Shown here: positions 1 through 8,734 of the stretch, piece by piece
How the letters are laid out: each line of letters opens with the position of its first letter
Position numbering within the stretch: the first letter of the stretch is position 1
From: Corynebacterium lactis
GTDB taxonomy: Bacteria; Actinomycetota; Actinomycetes; Mycobacteriales; Mycobacteriaceae
Length of the DNA: 64,000 nucleotides
Assembly: GCF_900519355.1 (NCBI RefSeq)
Contig: NZ_ULHE01000004.1
Coordinates: forward strand, 186,001 to 250,000
Direction: 5' to 3'
Notes under the pieces: generated by a model
Database searches by the model: none
What the model was told of the DNA's origin: nothing
Seen by the model: the letters and a program-made list of their open reading frames with translations, nothing else
Made by a program: the position numbers and the translations under genes

Positions 1-1342
1 AGTACGTTCCGGAGCCGGAGTCCCTGCACACCGACATCGTGCGCCTGGAGTCCGGCTGCAGCGCCTTCGTCACCCCGGGCGGCGAGGTCACCTCTACTCG
101 CTACTTCAATCCGACCTTCCCCATCCAGCCAGTAGCTAAGGGTAAGGAGCAGGACGTTTTCGACCGTGTCGCGCGGGCCCTTGAGGACAGCGTCGAAAAG
201 CATATGCGTGCCGACGTGACCGTGGGCTCCTTCCTCTCGGGCGGCATTGATTCCACCGCGATCGCAACCCTGGCCAAGCGCCACAACCCGAACCTGCTGA
301 CCTTCACCACGGGCTTCGAGCGCGAGGGCTTCTCCGAGGTCGACGTCGCAGCGGAGTCGGCCGCGGCGATCGGCGTGGAGCACATCGTCAAGATTGTCTC
401 CCCGGAGGAGTTCGCGGGCGCGATCCCGAAGATCATGTGGTACCTGGATGACCCGGTGGCCGATCCGGCGCTGGTCCCGCTGTACTTCGTGGCGGCGGAG
501 GCCCGCAAGCACGTCAAGGTTGTGCTCTCCGGCGAGGGCGCGACGAGCTCTTCGGCGGCTACACCATCTATAAGGAGCCGCTGTCGCTGAAGCCTTTCGA
601 GAAGATCCCCTCTCCCCTACTCAAGGGTCTGGCCAAGCTCGGGCAGGCGCTTCCCGACGGCGTGCGCGGCAAGTCCCTGCTGCAGCGCGGCACTACCCCG
701 CTGGAGCAGCGCTACTACGGCAATGCGCGCTCCTTTAACTTCGAGCAGCTGCAGGAAGTCCTGCCCTGGGCGAAGAAAGAGTGGGACCACAGCGACGTCA
801 CCGCGCCGATTTACGCGAAGTCGGCGGGCTGGGACCCGGTGACCCGAATGCAACACCTGGACCTGTTCACCTGGCTGCGCGGAGACATCCTGGTCAAGGC
901 CGACAAGATTACGATGGCCAACTCCCTGGAGCTGCGCGTGCCCTTCCTGGACCGCGTGGTCTTCGACGCGGCACAGACCCTGCCAGTGGACATGCGCGTG
1001 TCCAATGGCACCACCAAGTACGCCCTGCGCCGCGCGATGGAGCAGATCGTCCCAGCACACGTGCTCAACCGCCGCAAGCTGGGCTTCCCGGTGCCGATCC
1101 GCCACTGGCTGGCCGGAGACGAGCTGCGTGGCTGGGCGGAGGACGTCATCCGTAGCTCCCAGACCGAGGAGCTGATTGATAAGGCCGCCGTGCTGAAGAT
1201 GCTCGCCGAGCACCACCCGACCGAGCGCGATCACTCGCGCCGCCTGTGGACAATCCTGGCCTTCATGGTCTGGCACGGCATCTTTATCGAGGGCCGCATC
1301 GACCCGGGCATCGAGCAGCGCGACTACCCGGTCGAACTCTAG
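1..1342 (+). CDS. ltsA: Glutamine-dependent amidotransferase LtsA/AsnB, 5' partial, frameshifted
   Basis: C-terminal synthetase part of an AsnB-type amidotransferase; the N-terminal glutaminase domain lies before the window. The pyrophosphatase motif SFLSGGIDST is at about 229-258, and the GEGADELFGG motif is split near 541. One base is missing there (GCG ACG where GCG GAC is expected), so the reading frame changes; both halves together give a normal AsnB C-terminus ending at 1342. In Corynebacterium the gene at this position, beside the A-type carrier and cobU, is ltsA, whose product amidates meso-diaminopimelate in peptidoglycan and whose mutants are lysozyme sensitive. That role is taken from the family and the gene order; asparagine synthesis is the alternative. 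The break is probably a sequencing error. Confidence 0.85.
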
Positions 1343-1367
1343 GCGCCCGAACAAGCCTGAACACATA

Positions 1368-1418
1368 CGAAAAGTCCCGGCCTCCCGCACGAATGCGAGG
1401 AGGACCGGGACTTTTTCG
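1368..1418. terminator. Bidirectional terminator between ltsA and erpA
   Basis: An inverted repeat with arms AAAAGTCCCGG (1370-1380) and CCGGGACTTTTT (1405-1416), extended inward by CCTCC/GGAGG, sits between two converging genes. The arms supply an A-run and a T-run, so it can stop transcription from both sides. Confidence 0.85.
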
Positions 1419-1458
1419 ACCCTTGTTTGAGGTCCCTACACCTGATCGATCAGTTGAA

Positions 1459-1800
1459 TCAGTTGAAGGAGTCACCACAGGCGCAGGAGCCGGTGGCGTT
1501 CGGGTTATCGATGGTGAAACCCTGCTGCTCGATGGTGTCCGCGAAGTCAATGGTGGCACCCATCAGGTACGGAACCGACTGGCGGTCAACAACCAGCTTG
1601 ACGCCACCGAAGACCTCGGAGACATCTCCGTCGAGGCTACGGTCATCGAAGTAGAGCTGGTAGCGCAGGCCAGCGCAGCCACCCGGGGCCACGGAAATGC
1701 GCAGTGCGAGGTCCGTTGCGCCTTCCTGGTCCAACAGGGCCTTTGCCTTGGCAGCCGCAGCTTCGGTCAGGGTAACGCCAGTGCTCTGAGCAGTAGTCAT
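1459..1800 (-). CDS. erpA: A-type Fe-S cluster carrier (ErpA/IscA/HesB family)
   Basis: A 113-residue protein with the three conserved cysteines of A-type carriers: one in GGCAGLRY and two in the C-terminal SCACGDSF. These proteins hold a Fe-S cluster and pass it to apo-enzymes; LipA, encoded 14 kb away, is a typical client. The start at 1800 is chosen because AAGGAGGA lies about 10 nt upstream on the minus strand; the longer in-frame extension to 1914 is unlike the family. The gene converges on ltsA and diverges from the DUF3043 gene. Confidence 0.88.
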   Translation of the reverse strand: MTTAQSTGVTLTEAAAAKAKALLDQEGATDLALRISVAPGGCAGLRYQLYFDDRSLDGDVSEVFGGVKLVVDRQSVPYLMGATIDFADTIEQQGFTIDNPNATGSCACGDSFN

Positions 1801-1906
1801 AGCGCGTGTCCTCCTTCTTGAAGTTCTATAAGAATGCGAGTCGACCCCAAGGCCGGCTACGTCATTGTTTATCACAACACTACTACCCGGAGCGGTATTC
1901 CCAACC

Positions 1907-1926
1907 TTTTGCAAGCTTTTGCAAAA
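1907..1926. repeat. Inverted repeat TTTTGC/GCAAAA in the erpA-DUF3043 divergent region
   Basis: TTTTGC and GCAAAA flank AAGCTTTT between two divergent genes; CTTTTGCAA is also directly repeated. A possible operator by position only; no known regulator is recognised. Confidence 0.35.
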
Positions 1927-1976
1927 ATTCGCGGGCCAATTAGTGAACGCCGAACTCTTCCTTATAGTCTGGGGTC

Positions 1977-2696
1977 GTGGAAAATCCGTGGAAGAAGAAC
2001 AACGACAAGTCCGCCGAGGCAGCTGACGACATCGCGAACACCTCGCTCTGGCAGGATGACGCGACCAATGCCACCGAGCACAAGCACGGCAGCGCTTTTA
2101 CTCCGAAGAAGGGTCGACCGACCCCGAAGCGCAACGAGATCGAGCGTGAACGCGGCATTCGCCGTGGCCCGGTCGAGGCGCCGCTGACTTCGAAGGAGGC
2201 TCGCGCGCGCCGTAAGGAGCTCAAGGCCTCCATGTCCAAGGAGGAGCTCAAGGCGGTCAAGGCCCGGGAGCGCGCCGAGCGCCGCCAGCAGCGCCGTATC
2301 GCCGACGAGCGCATGGCCGCGGGCGATCCGCGCTACCTCCTACCCCGCGACCAGGGCCCGGAGCGCAAGCTGGTCCGCGACTGGGTGGATTCCCGCCGCT
2401 TCCTCGCCAACATCTTCCTGCCGTTCGCGCTGGTCCTGCTGCTGGTAATGATGATCGGCACCTCCATGCCGAAGCTCGCCAACGCTGCGTCGATGATCGC
2501 CATGGTGCTCATCGTCGCACTGGTCCTCGAGGGCATCTACCTGGGCCGCCGCGCAATGAAGCTGGTCCGCAGCCACTTCCCGAAGACCTCCGAGGGTGCC
2601 TGGAGCATCGGCTTCTACGCGTACTCCCGCGCATCTCAGCCTCGCCGCCTGCGCACCCCGCGCCCGCAGGTCAACATCGGCGACGAGATCAAGTAA
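1977..2696 (+). CDS. DUF3043 family membrane protein
   Basis: A 239-residue protein. The first 130 residues are hydrophilic and strongly charged (many Arg, Lys and Glu), followed by two transmembrane segments at about 150-170 and 175-195 and a short basic tail. This is the shape of the actinobacterial DUF3043 family, which sits in the same place next to the A-type carrier in mycobacteria. The start is GTG with no ribosome binding site; TATAGT at 1963-1968 lies 8 nt before it, which suggests a leaderless transcript. Function is unknown; cobU follows 40 bp downstream. Confidence 0.8.
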   Translation: MENPWKKNNDKSAEAADDIANTSLWQDDATNATEHKHGSAFTPKKGRPTPKRNEIERERGIRRGPVEAPLTSKEARARRKELKASMSKEELKAVKARERAERRQQRRIADERMAAGDPRYLLPRDQGPERKLVRDWVDSRRFLANIFLPFALVLLLVMMIGTSMPKLANAASMIAMVLIVALVLEGIYLGRRAMKLVRSHFPKTSEGAWSIGFYAYSRASQPRRLRTPRPQVNIGDEIK

Positions 2697-2735
2697 GTAT
2701 TAAGTAGGCAATCAAGCAGCGAGGCTTTACTTGAT

Positions 2736-3323
2736 ATGCGCACGCTAGTCCTCGGGGGTGCCCGCTCCGGCAAGTCCGCGTGGGCGGAGCGCGAGCTGCT
2801 CTCCTCCCACGGCACGAGCACCTCGTCGCCGCTGTGCTACATCGCCACGGCCCGCCCGTGGCCCGGTGACGCCGATTTTGAAGCCCGCATCGCCGCGCAC
2901 AGGTCCCGTCGGCAAGCCCACGCGCGACAGTTCGGCGCCACCTGGCGCACGCTTGACGACGCCGACGCCGCCACCATCCTCGCCCACCCCACGGACCTCG
3001 GCGAGCACCCCCACGTGCTGCTTGACGACGTCGGGACCTGGATTACTCACCTGATGGATTCACACAACCTCTGGGAGTGTCCCCGCGGTTCGGTGGAGCC
3101 CCTGACGGAGCCGCTGGTTGAGGCAGTGCGCGCCTGGCCGGAGGGCTCTGAGCTGGTGATTGTCTCCCCCGAGGTCGGCTTCGGCGTCATCCCGGAGCAC
3201 CGCTCGGGACGCCTCTTCCGCGACGAGATCGGCCTGCTCAACCAGAAGCTGGCGGCCGCGTGCGACCGGGTGGTGCTGGTCGTGGCGGGTTGCCCGATGG
3301 TTATCAAGGAGCCACTGGGATAA
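2736..3323 (+). CDS. cobU: Adenosylcobinamide kinase / adenosylcobinamide-phosphate guanylyltransferase CobU
   Basis: Phosphorylates adenosylcobinamide and then transfers GMP from GTP, the first two steps of nucleotide-loop assembly in adenosylcobalamin synthesis. The 195-residue protein has the P-loop GGARSGKS at residues 7-14, the RIAAHRSRR stretch carrying the GMP-accepting histidine, and the conserved C-terminal EVGFGVIPE...RDEIGLLNQ region. It is first in cobU-cobT-cobS, with gaps of about 96 and 62 bp. No upstream corrin-ring genes are in the window, so the cluster may serve salvage. Confidence 0.93.
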   Translation: MRTLVLGGARSGKSAWAERELLSSHGTSTSSPLCYIATARPWPGDADFEARIAAHRSRRQAHARQFGATWRTLDDADAATILAHPTDLGEHPHVLLDDVGTWITHLMDSHNLWECPRGSVEPLTEPLVEAVRAWPEGSELVIVSPEVGFGVIPEHRSGRLFRDEIGLLNQKLAAACDRVVLVVAGCPMVIKEPLG

Positions 3324-3405
3324 GGCGGCGAAGGCGACGCCCAACGTCCTTCGGCTGGCGTGACCGTAGCAGCCCCCGACGCTCACTGACCGCGCCCCTT
3401 TCCGG

Positions 3406-3411
3406 TAGCGT
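3406..3411 (+). promoter_or_regulatory. Candidate -10 box for leaderless cobT
   Basis: TAGCGT ends 8 nt before the cobT ATG and no ribosome binding site is present, the arrangement of leaderless actinobacterial transcripts. No clear -35 box. Confidence 0.4.
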
Positions 3412-3419
3412 CTGTAGTT

Positions 3420-4457
3420 ATGAACGCGGAATATTTTGGGCCTATTGCGCGCCCCGACAGCCATGTTGAGCAGCTTGCGCGTGAGCGCCACCAGCAGTTG
3501 ACCAAGCCCGCCGGTTCCCTGGGCCGGCTCGAGGAGCTGGGAATCTGGGTTTCCGCATGTCAGGGCGAGTGCCCGCCGCGCGAGCTGGCGGATTGCCGCG
3601 TGTTCGTCTTCGCGGGCGACCACGACATTGCCCGCCATGGCGTCTCCGCCTTTCCGCCGGAGGTTTCCATCCAGATGCTCGCGAACATTGAGGCCTCCGG
3701 CGCCGGCGTCAACGCCCTCGCAGAGGTCGCCGGCGCAACCGTGACGGCGGTCGATATTTCCCTGGATCATGACGCCGAGGGCCCGTACCGGGTCCGCCGC
3801 AGCTCCGGCTCCATCGACCGCGAGGATGCGATGAGCGAGGAGGAGGTCGACCGGGCGATCCGGGTCGGCATCGACATTGCGAACAAGGCGGTGGACGAGG
3901 GCGCCGACCTGCTCATCGCGGGCGACCTCGGCATTGGCAACACCACCCCGGCCGCGGCGCTGATCGGCGCGGTGACAAACTCGGAGCCCGTCGTCGTGGT
4001 CGGCCGCGGTACCGGCATCGACGACGCGGGGTGGAAACTGAAGGTCGCCGCGGTGCGCGACGCCATGTTCCGCGTCCGGCGCCTGCGCAACCAGCCGGTC
4101 GAAGTTCTTCGCCGCATCTCCTCCCCCGATCTAACCGCGATGGCCGCGTTCCTGGCGCAGGCCGCGGTACGTCGCACCCCGGTGATCCTGGACGGCGTCG
4201 TGGTTACTTCCGCCGCGCTGCTCGCGGACCAGCTGGCCCCCGGCGCCCGCGATTGGTGGGTCGCCGGGCACCAGTCGGCCGAGCCCGCGCACCAGATTGC
4301 GCTGCGCCACCTGGATAAGCAGCCACTGCTCGAGTACGGCATGCGCCTGGGCGAGGGATCCGGCGCGGTGGCCGCACTCCCACTGGTCAAGCACGGCGTA
4401 TCCATCCTCCGCAATATGGCCACGTTCGCCGACGCGGGCGTGAGCAACAAGGACTAG
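3420..4457 (+). CDS. cobT: Nicotinate-nucleotide--dimethylbenzimidazole phosphoribosyltransferase CobT
   Basis: Makes alpha-ribazole 5'-phosphate from nicotinate mononucleotide and dimethylbenzimidazole, supplying the lower ligand for CobS. The 345-residue length is typical. Motifs seen in order are KPAGSLGRLEELG, FAGDHDIARHGVSAFPPEV, GDLGIGNTTPAAA, GRGTGIDD and RLGEGSGAVAALPL; the glutamate of the last (about residue 312) matches the catalytic Glu of the Salmonella enzyme. It lies between cobU and cobS. Confidence 0.94.
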   Translation: MNAEYFGPIARPDSHVEQLARERHQQLTKPAGSLGRLEELGIWVSACQGECPPRELADCRVFVFAGDHDIARHGVSAFPPEVSIQMLANIEASGAGVNALAEVAGATVTAVDISLDHDAEGPYRVRRSSGSIDREDAMSEEEVDRAIRVGIDIANKAVDEGADLLIAGDLGIGNTTPAAALIGAVTNSEPVVVVGRGTGIDDAGWKLKVAAVRDAMFRVRRLRNQPVEVLRRISSPDLTAMAAFLAQAAVRRTPVILDGVVVTSAALLADQLAPGARDWWVAGHQSAEPAHQIALRHLDKQPLLEYGMRLGEGSGAVAALPLVKHGVSILRNMATFADAGVSNKD

Positions 4458-4519
4458 CGGGCCGAGCGTGCGCACTTGTGTGCTTGGCCCCTCTAGGATA
4501 ACGGGAGGATTCCCCGCGC

Positions 4520-5422
4520 ATGTCCGATAAGGCCGGCCCGACCAGGGACGATCAGCTAGAGGGCAATCCCTCCGACCACGGCAACGCGGTCGTCGAGGGC
4601 GTGACCACGGCCCTCTCCTGGCTGACAGTCCTGCCCTTTCGTGGCGCCAGCGTGTTCGACCGGATCACGGGCCGCCGCGCCATCGCAGCCATACCCGTCG
4701 CGGGCCTGGCACCCGCGGTGCTCGCGCTCGCAGTCGCGGCCACCTATTGGCTGGTCACCGGGCTTTCCGACGGCGCTGCCCCGGCCTCTTCCAGCCCCCG
4801 CAGCGATATCGGTTTCCTTGTCGTCGGCGCGCTGATTCTTGTGGCGTCTCAGGCGGTGACCAGGGCCATGCACCTGGATGGGCTTGCCGACGTCGCGGAC
4901 GCGCTGGGTTCGTACAAGGACCCGGCGGGGGCGCGGGAGATCCTGCGCGATCCGGCCACGGGGCCGATGGGCGTGGGCGCGATTGGTCTGACGCTGCTGG
5001 TCGAGGCGACGTCCTTCGGAGTCGTTGCCACATCGGCCGTCGAGGCCTGGCGAGGCCGTGACGCGTTCGACACCGCCGGGGCGTGTGTGGCCTTGGCGCT
5101 GCCGTTTGTCGCGGGCCGCATCGCGGCGGTCGGCGCGTGCTGGACGCGATACCGCCCCTTCTCCGAGTCCGGCTTCGGAGCGTTGACGGCGGGGACGCAG
5201 CCGGGCTGGGTAGTCGCGGCGTGGTGGGCGGGCCTGAGCGCAGTTTCGGCGTTGTTCCTCGGCATTGCGGGACTCGCTGCCTGCCTCGTCACCGCGGGCG
5301 CTTCGGCGGCCTTTACGCGGCACTGCAATAGGCGGCTCGGAGGTGTCAACGGCGACGTCCTCGGCGCCGTCATCGAGTCGATGACTGCCGTGTGCGCCGC
5401 CGTGTTGGCGGTCGCGCTGTAA
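4520..5422 (+). CDS. cobS: Adenosylcobinamide-GDP ribazoletransferase CobS
   Basis: A polytopic membrane enzyme that joins adenosylcobinamide-GDP to alpha-ribazole or its phosphate, the last step of the nucleotide-loop pathway. The signature RAMHLDGLADVADALGS, followed by a conserved REILRDPATGPMG stretch, is present, with about six hydrophobic segments. At 300 residues it is slightly longer than usual because of a polar N-terminus of about 25 residues. GGGAGGA lies 10 nt before the ATG. Last gene of the cob cluster. Confidence 0.92.
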   Translation: MSDKAGPTRDDQLEGNPSDHGNAVVEGVTTALSWLTVLPFRGASVFDRITGRRAIAAIPVAGLAPAVLALAVAATYWLVTGLSDGAAPASSSPRSDIGFLVVGALILVASQAVTRAMHLDGLADVADALGSYKDPAGAREILRDPATGPMGVGAIGLTLLVEATSFGVVATSAVEAWRGRDAFDTAGACVALALPFVAGRIAAVGACWTRYRPFSESGFGALTAGTQPGWVVAAWWAGLSAVSALFLGIAGLAACLVTAGASAAFTRHCNRRLGGVNGDVLGAVIESMTAVCAAVLAVAL

Positions 5423-5550
5423 TTGCTACAAATGCTCGACAGGACGCTTTTCCAGAATCTCAACGGATACTAAATCCGCTGTTCAGAGTGCTATTTTCAC
5501 CCCGCCCAGCCCGTCCCCCTCCCCCGAAAGTGGTTTTTGTGCAAAAACTA

Positions 5551-5580
5551 TTGACGGCGCTTGATAAACGGACGTAATCT
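5551..5580 (+). promoter_or_regulatory. Strong promoter for a small RNA downstream of cobS
   Basis: TTGACG (5551-5556) and TAATCT (5575-5580) are separated by 18 bp, close to the SigA consensus. No protein gene follows on this strand before the terminator at 5704-5741, so the product should be a short RNA starting near 5587. Confidence 0.6.
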
Positions 5581-5586
5581 GAGGGC

Positions 5587-5745
5587 ACACCGCCGGGAAG
5601 GCGGAGTACAGGAGGCTCGTTTCGGGGCTCGCCCAAATTATATTGCGCCGACCGTTTGCCGGGGCGCCAAGAACGAGCACACCTTCTAGCCTCCCGCTTT
5701 AATAAAACTGCACCCCCAGATTTTTCTGGGGGTGCAGTTTTATTT
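5587..5745 (+). ncRNA. Candidate freestanding small RNA, about 155 nt
   Basis: The stretch between the promoter at 5551-5580 and the terminator at 5704-5741 can fold: CCGCC/GGCGG closes a GGAA-containing hairpin near 5590-5605, GCGCC (5645-5649) can pair with GGCGC (5663-5667), and GGAGGCT (5611-5617) can pair with AGCCTCC (5688-5694). No convincing reading frame with a ribosome binding site is inside. I saw no signatures of 6C RNA, SRP RNA, RNase P RNA or a cobalamin riboswitch. The whole gap 5423-5791 otherwise holds no gene. Its function is unknown. Confidence 0.5.
5704..5745. terminator. Bidirectional intrinsic terminator
   Basis: Perfect 16-bp arms (5704-5719 and 5726-5741) around ATTTTT, with A-run and T-run ends. 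It would end the small RNA on the plus strand and the acyltransferase-like gene on the minus strand. Confidence 0.9.
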
Positions 5746-5791
5746 TTGCGCCTACCTCACAGCCTTACTTGACGGCCCTACTTCACGGCGT

Positions 5792-7268
5792 CTACTTGAC
5801 AGCACTGAATTTGTGCATCATCTGCTCCAACGGACCGCGCTTGTGCTTCTTAAACCACAAGTGTGCCAGGTAGATCGGGAGCACCACCATGACCAGCAGA
5901 ACCAGGAAGAGGTTCTGATCCTGCAGGCCGATGAGAGCGGCGATGGACAGCACGACAATGTGGCCGATGTAGTACGTCAGGGAGGCGCGCCCCAGATTCG
6001 CCAGGGGCTTCAGCACCGGCGCGCAAAGCGGAACGCGAAGGCCATCGCCGCAATCAGCACCGTCGCAACTCCGATGCCGCCGATAATCTCGGTGATCGAG
6101 CCGGAGTGCGGGACGGCGACGAGTAGGGCCCGCGGGTCGCTAAGGCCCGTGACACCCATCTGGGATTCGAACGGGTTGTACGTCGGGTGCAGCATCTGCT
6201 CGACCATCTCCGGCGGCATGTTGGCAACCATGTCCGGGTTCAGCTCCTCCGGAGACATCGCCCCCTGGGCAACCTCGTCGATCCGCTGCTGGGTGTAGCC
6301 GGTCTGCGTGCGCACGAAGATGCTGGTGCCGTAGCCGAGCAGGATCAGGCCGCTGCCGGTGGCAAACAGACCCTTCATGACGTCGCCTCCCCGCCAGAGC
6401 GCCCCCGTCAGCACGCGCCCGATCACGAGGCCCGCCATCAGGAATGGCGCAAAGGTCAGGACCGGATAGAAGCCGTCGAAGAACAGGCCCTGCGCCGAGG
6501 CCACCATGGTGCCCAGGCTGAAGAAGTCCGTGAATCCGGGGACGAGGCCCTGCGCGTCATTGACCGGCAGCACCTGGCTGCGCAGGAAGTATGACAGCAC
6601 TGGCAGCGCAACTGCACTCACGGCCGACAGCGCGATCAGGATGCGGGTGTCGCGGATGTAGAGCAGTGGAATCGCCAGGACCATCAGCACCGCATAGGTG
6701 CCGAGAATAACAACCGGCCCAACACTCAATGGCGCCACGATGAGGCAGATCACGTACAAAAGAAGACCGCGCTTGAGCAGGGTCATCGCACCGGCGGAGG
6801 TCATCTCGCCGGGGTCCGCCTGGCCCTTTCGCCGCGCGACAGAGCGCGTCAGCAGCACAGCGGAGACACCCGCCAGCACCGCGAACACAATCGAGGCACG
6901 CCCGTCGAAGACGAACTGGACCTTATCTGGAACCTTTGAGAGCTGCACCAGGTGCGTGATCAGCATGCCGATAATCGCCACCGCCCGCACCGCGTCGAGG
7001 TAGTCCAGCCTCCCGCCTGCCACCGCTTTACGACGCCGCGACGCCGACTCCCCCGCCCCTGCCGCTGGCGCCGGGGCGCGCCGGTGCGAATGGCGGACTG
7101 CCCGGTCATCTGTGTCCCGGTCATCTGCGTCGCTGCGGGTGTCTGTGCCGTCGCGGGCGTCTGCGTCGGCATCGGTGTCGCGGGTTTCATCGCCGAGGAA
7201 GGTGCTTGTGATTCTTCCGCGGGGGCGCCACTGCCGGCGCGGTGCTGTGGTGAATTCATACCTGCCAT
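5792..7268 (-). CDS. DUF418/HGSNAT-like polytopic membrane protein, frameshifted
   Basis: About 490 residues when restored. The core starts with RLDYLDAVRAVAIIG and has about 9-10 transmembrane segments, ending with NLGRASLTYYIGHIVVLS; this fits the DUF418 / heparan-glucosaminide acetyltransferase-like group of putative acyltransferases. One base is missing near 6017, which splits off the last 74 residues. The N-terminus is also uncertain: the core frame would start at 7290 with an Asp-rich stretch, while a second frame from 7268 gives a Thr/Pro/Ala-rich tail (MNSPQHRAGSG...) that joins the core if one more base is missing near 7076. I prefer the second, since 7293-7355 is a hairpin. The substrate is unknown. 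Confidence 0.65.
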
Positions 7269-7292
7269 TGAACCGAATCCCGCCACGCATAG

Positions 7293-7355
7293 CGATAGCC
7301 CCCGAAATATTCTCCAGGTAGTGCCAGCACTACCGGACAATCTCGGGGGCTATCG
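7293..7355. terminator. Two-level inverted repeat after ilvE
   Basis: Perfect outer arms of 13 bp (CGATAGCCCCCGA at 7293-7305 and its complement at 7343-7355) enclose a second perfect 8-bp hairpin (GGTAGTGC/GCACTACC, 7317-7334). It starts 9 bp after the ilvE stop. There is no T-run on the ilvE strand, so termination is likely but not certain. Confidence 0.6.
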
Positions 7356-7363
7356 AAAGACCG

Positions 7364-8491
7364 TTACTGGGCGTCTGCTGCGTCAACCAGCTTGTAGATC
7401 CAGCCGTGAGTGTCCTCGACCTCGCCGTGCTGGATGCCCGTTAGGCGCTCGCGGAGCTTCATGGTCCACTCGCCGGTGGCGCCGCCGTTGACGTCGAACT
7501 CACCCTCGGCGGACTTGACGAAGCCCACCGGGGTAATGACCGCCGCAGTGCCGCACGCGAAGGCTTCGAGCATTGCGCCCGAGGCGGCGTCGTCACGCCA
7601 ATCGGTGGTGGAGAGCTTCTTCTCCTCGACGTTCATGCCGAGGTCAGCGGCGGCCTGCAGCAGCGAGTCGCGGGTGATGCCCGGAAGCAGCGAGCCAGAC
7701 AGGGCCGGGGTGACCAGGCGGACGCCGGCGTCGGCGGTGTCATCGGCGTAGATGAAGCCGAGGTTCATGCCGCCCATTTCCTCGATGTACTTGCGCTCGA
7801 CGGCGTCGAGCCAGACCACCTGGTCGCAGCCCTTCTCCTCGGCCTGCGCTTGAGCGGCCAGCGACGCGGCGTAGTTGCCCGCGAACTTGGCGGCGCCGGT
7901 GCCGCCCGGGGCAGCGCGGACGTACTCGTGGGAGATCCACACGGTCACCGGCTTGATGCCGCCGGAGAAGTAGGCACCGGCCGGGGAGGCCATGAGCAAG
8001 AAGGTGTAGGACTTCGACGGGTGCACGCCGAGGGTCTGCTCGGTCGCGAACATCAGCGGGCGCAGGTACAGGGCCTCCTCGCCACCGGCCGGCGGGACCC
8101 ACGCGGAGTCCTCATTCACCAGCAGGCGGATGGCCTCCAGGAAGAGCTCCTCGGGCAGCTGCGGCATCGCGATGCGCTCGGCAGAGCGCTGGAAACGGCG
8201 GGCGTTCTGCTCCGGGCGGAAGGTGACGATGGAGCCGTCCGGCATGCGGTAGGCCTTCAGGCCCTCGAAGATGGCCTGGCCGTAGTGGAGCACGGACACC
8301 GCCGGGTCGAAGCTGATCGGGCCGTAGGCCTGGAGCTTCGCGTCGTGCCAACCGGAATCTACATCCCAATCGATGCGAACCATGTGGTCGGTGAAGTGCT
8401 TGCCAAAGCCCGGGTTCGCGAGAATCTCCTCGCGCTCCGCCTTGGTCCGCGGATTCTGGTTACGTTCGATTGCAAATTCCAAAGAAGACAT
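7364..8491 (-). CDS. ilvE: Branched-chain amino acid aminotransferase
   Basis: PLP enzyme that interconverts Leu, Ile and Val with their 2-oxo acids. The 375-residue protein has the fold-type IV class II features: [10 protein letters not shown], the PLP lysine in [12 protein letters not shown], and the later [18 protein letters not shown] and [10 protein letters not shown] motifs. The start at 8491 (MSSLEF) is chosen because it matches the family's N-terminus and has TAGGAT 7 nt upstream; the in-frame extension to 8620 has no family counterpart. It is divergent from pepA, as in related genomes. Confidence 0.93.
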   Translation of the reverse strand: MSSLEFAIERNQNPRTKAEREEILANPGFGKHFTDHMVRIDWDVDSGWHDAKLQAYGPISFDPAVSVLHYGQAIFEGLKAYRMPDGSIVTFRPEQNARRFQRSAERIAMPQLPEELFLEAIRLLVNEDSAWVPPAGGEEALYLRPLMFATEQTLGVHPSKSYTFLLMASPAGAYFSGGIKPVTVWISHEYVRAAPGGTGAAKFAGNYAASLAAQAQAEEKGCDQVVWLDAVERKYIEEMGGMNLGFIYADDTADAGVRLVTPALSGSLLPGITRDSLLQAAADLGMNVEEKKLSTTDWRDDAASGAMLEAFACGTAAVITPVGFVKSAEGEFDVNGGATGEWTMKLRERLTGIQHGEVEDTHGWIYKLVDAADAQ

Positions 8492-8498
8492 GTTCTCA

Positions 8499-8504
8499 AT
8501 CCTA
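8499..8504 (-). promoter_or_regulatory. -10 box for leaderless ilvE
   Basis: On the minus strand TAGGAT ends 7 nt before the ilvE ATG at 8491, so transcription would begin at the start codon. Confidence 0.5.
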
Positions 8505-8734
8505 AACCGGCATGTGGGCAGGGCACCTGACGTGTCCGGCCAAACTCCCGTGATCACGGGCGACTGAACAGCTACCGCTGAATAAAACCCCTGGTGGGGA
8601 CCTCTGTCCGGCCTCATCATCGGCCAGTACAGCAGTAACCGTCGCGGTGGTTCCTACCCAGGGTGGGGGCAGAAATCCGCTATTAGGGATACGGTGGTGT
8701 ACCACATACTACGACTACTAGGAGATGCGCATAT

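Noticed and set aside
617-1390. Long minus-strand open frame opposite ltsA (and similar ones opposite aceF, glnA and hsdR)
   Set aside because: High GC content gives long antisense frames; these mirror strong family matches on the other strand and lack start signals.
2697-2735. Cobalamin riboswitch before cobU
   Set aside because: The gap is 39 bp, too short, and has no B12-box.
5483-5680. 65-codon open frame on the minus strand in the cobS gap
   Set aside because: It lacks a ribosome binding site, lies antisense to the small-RNA locus and has no family resemblance.
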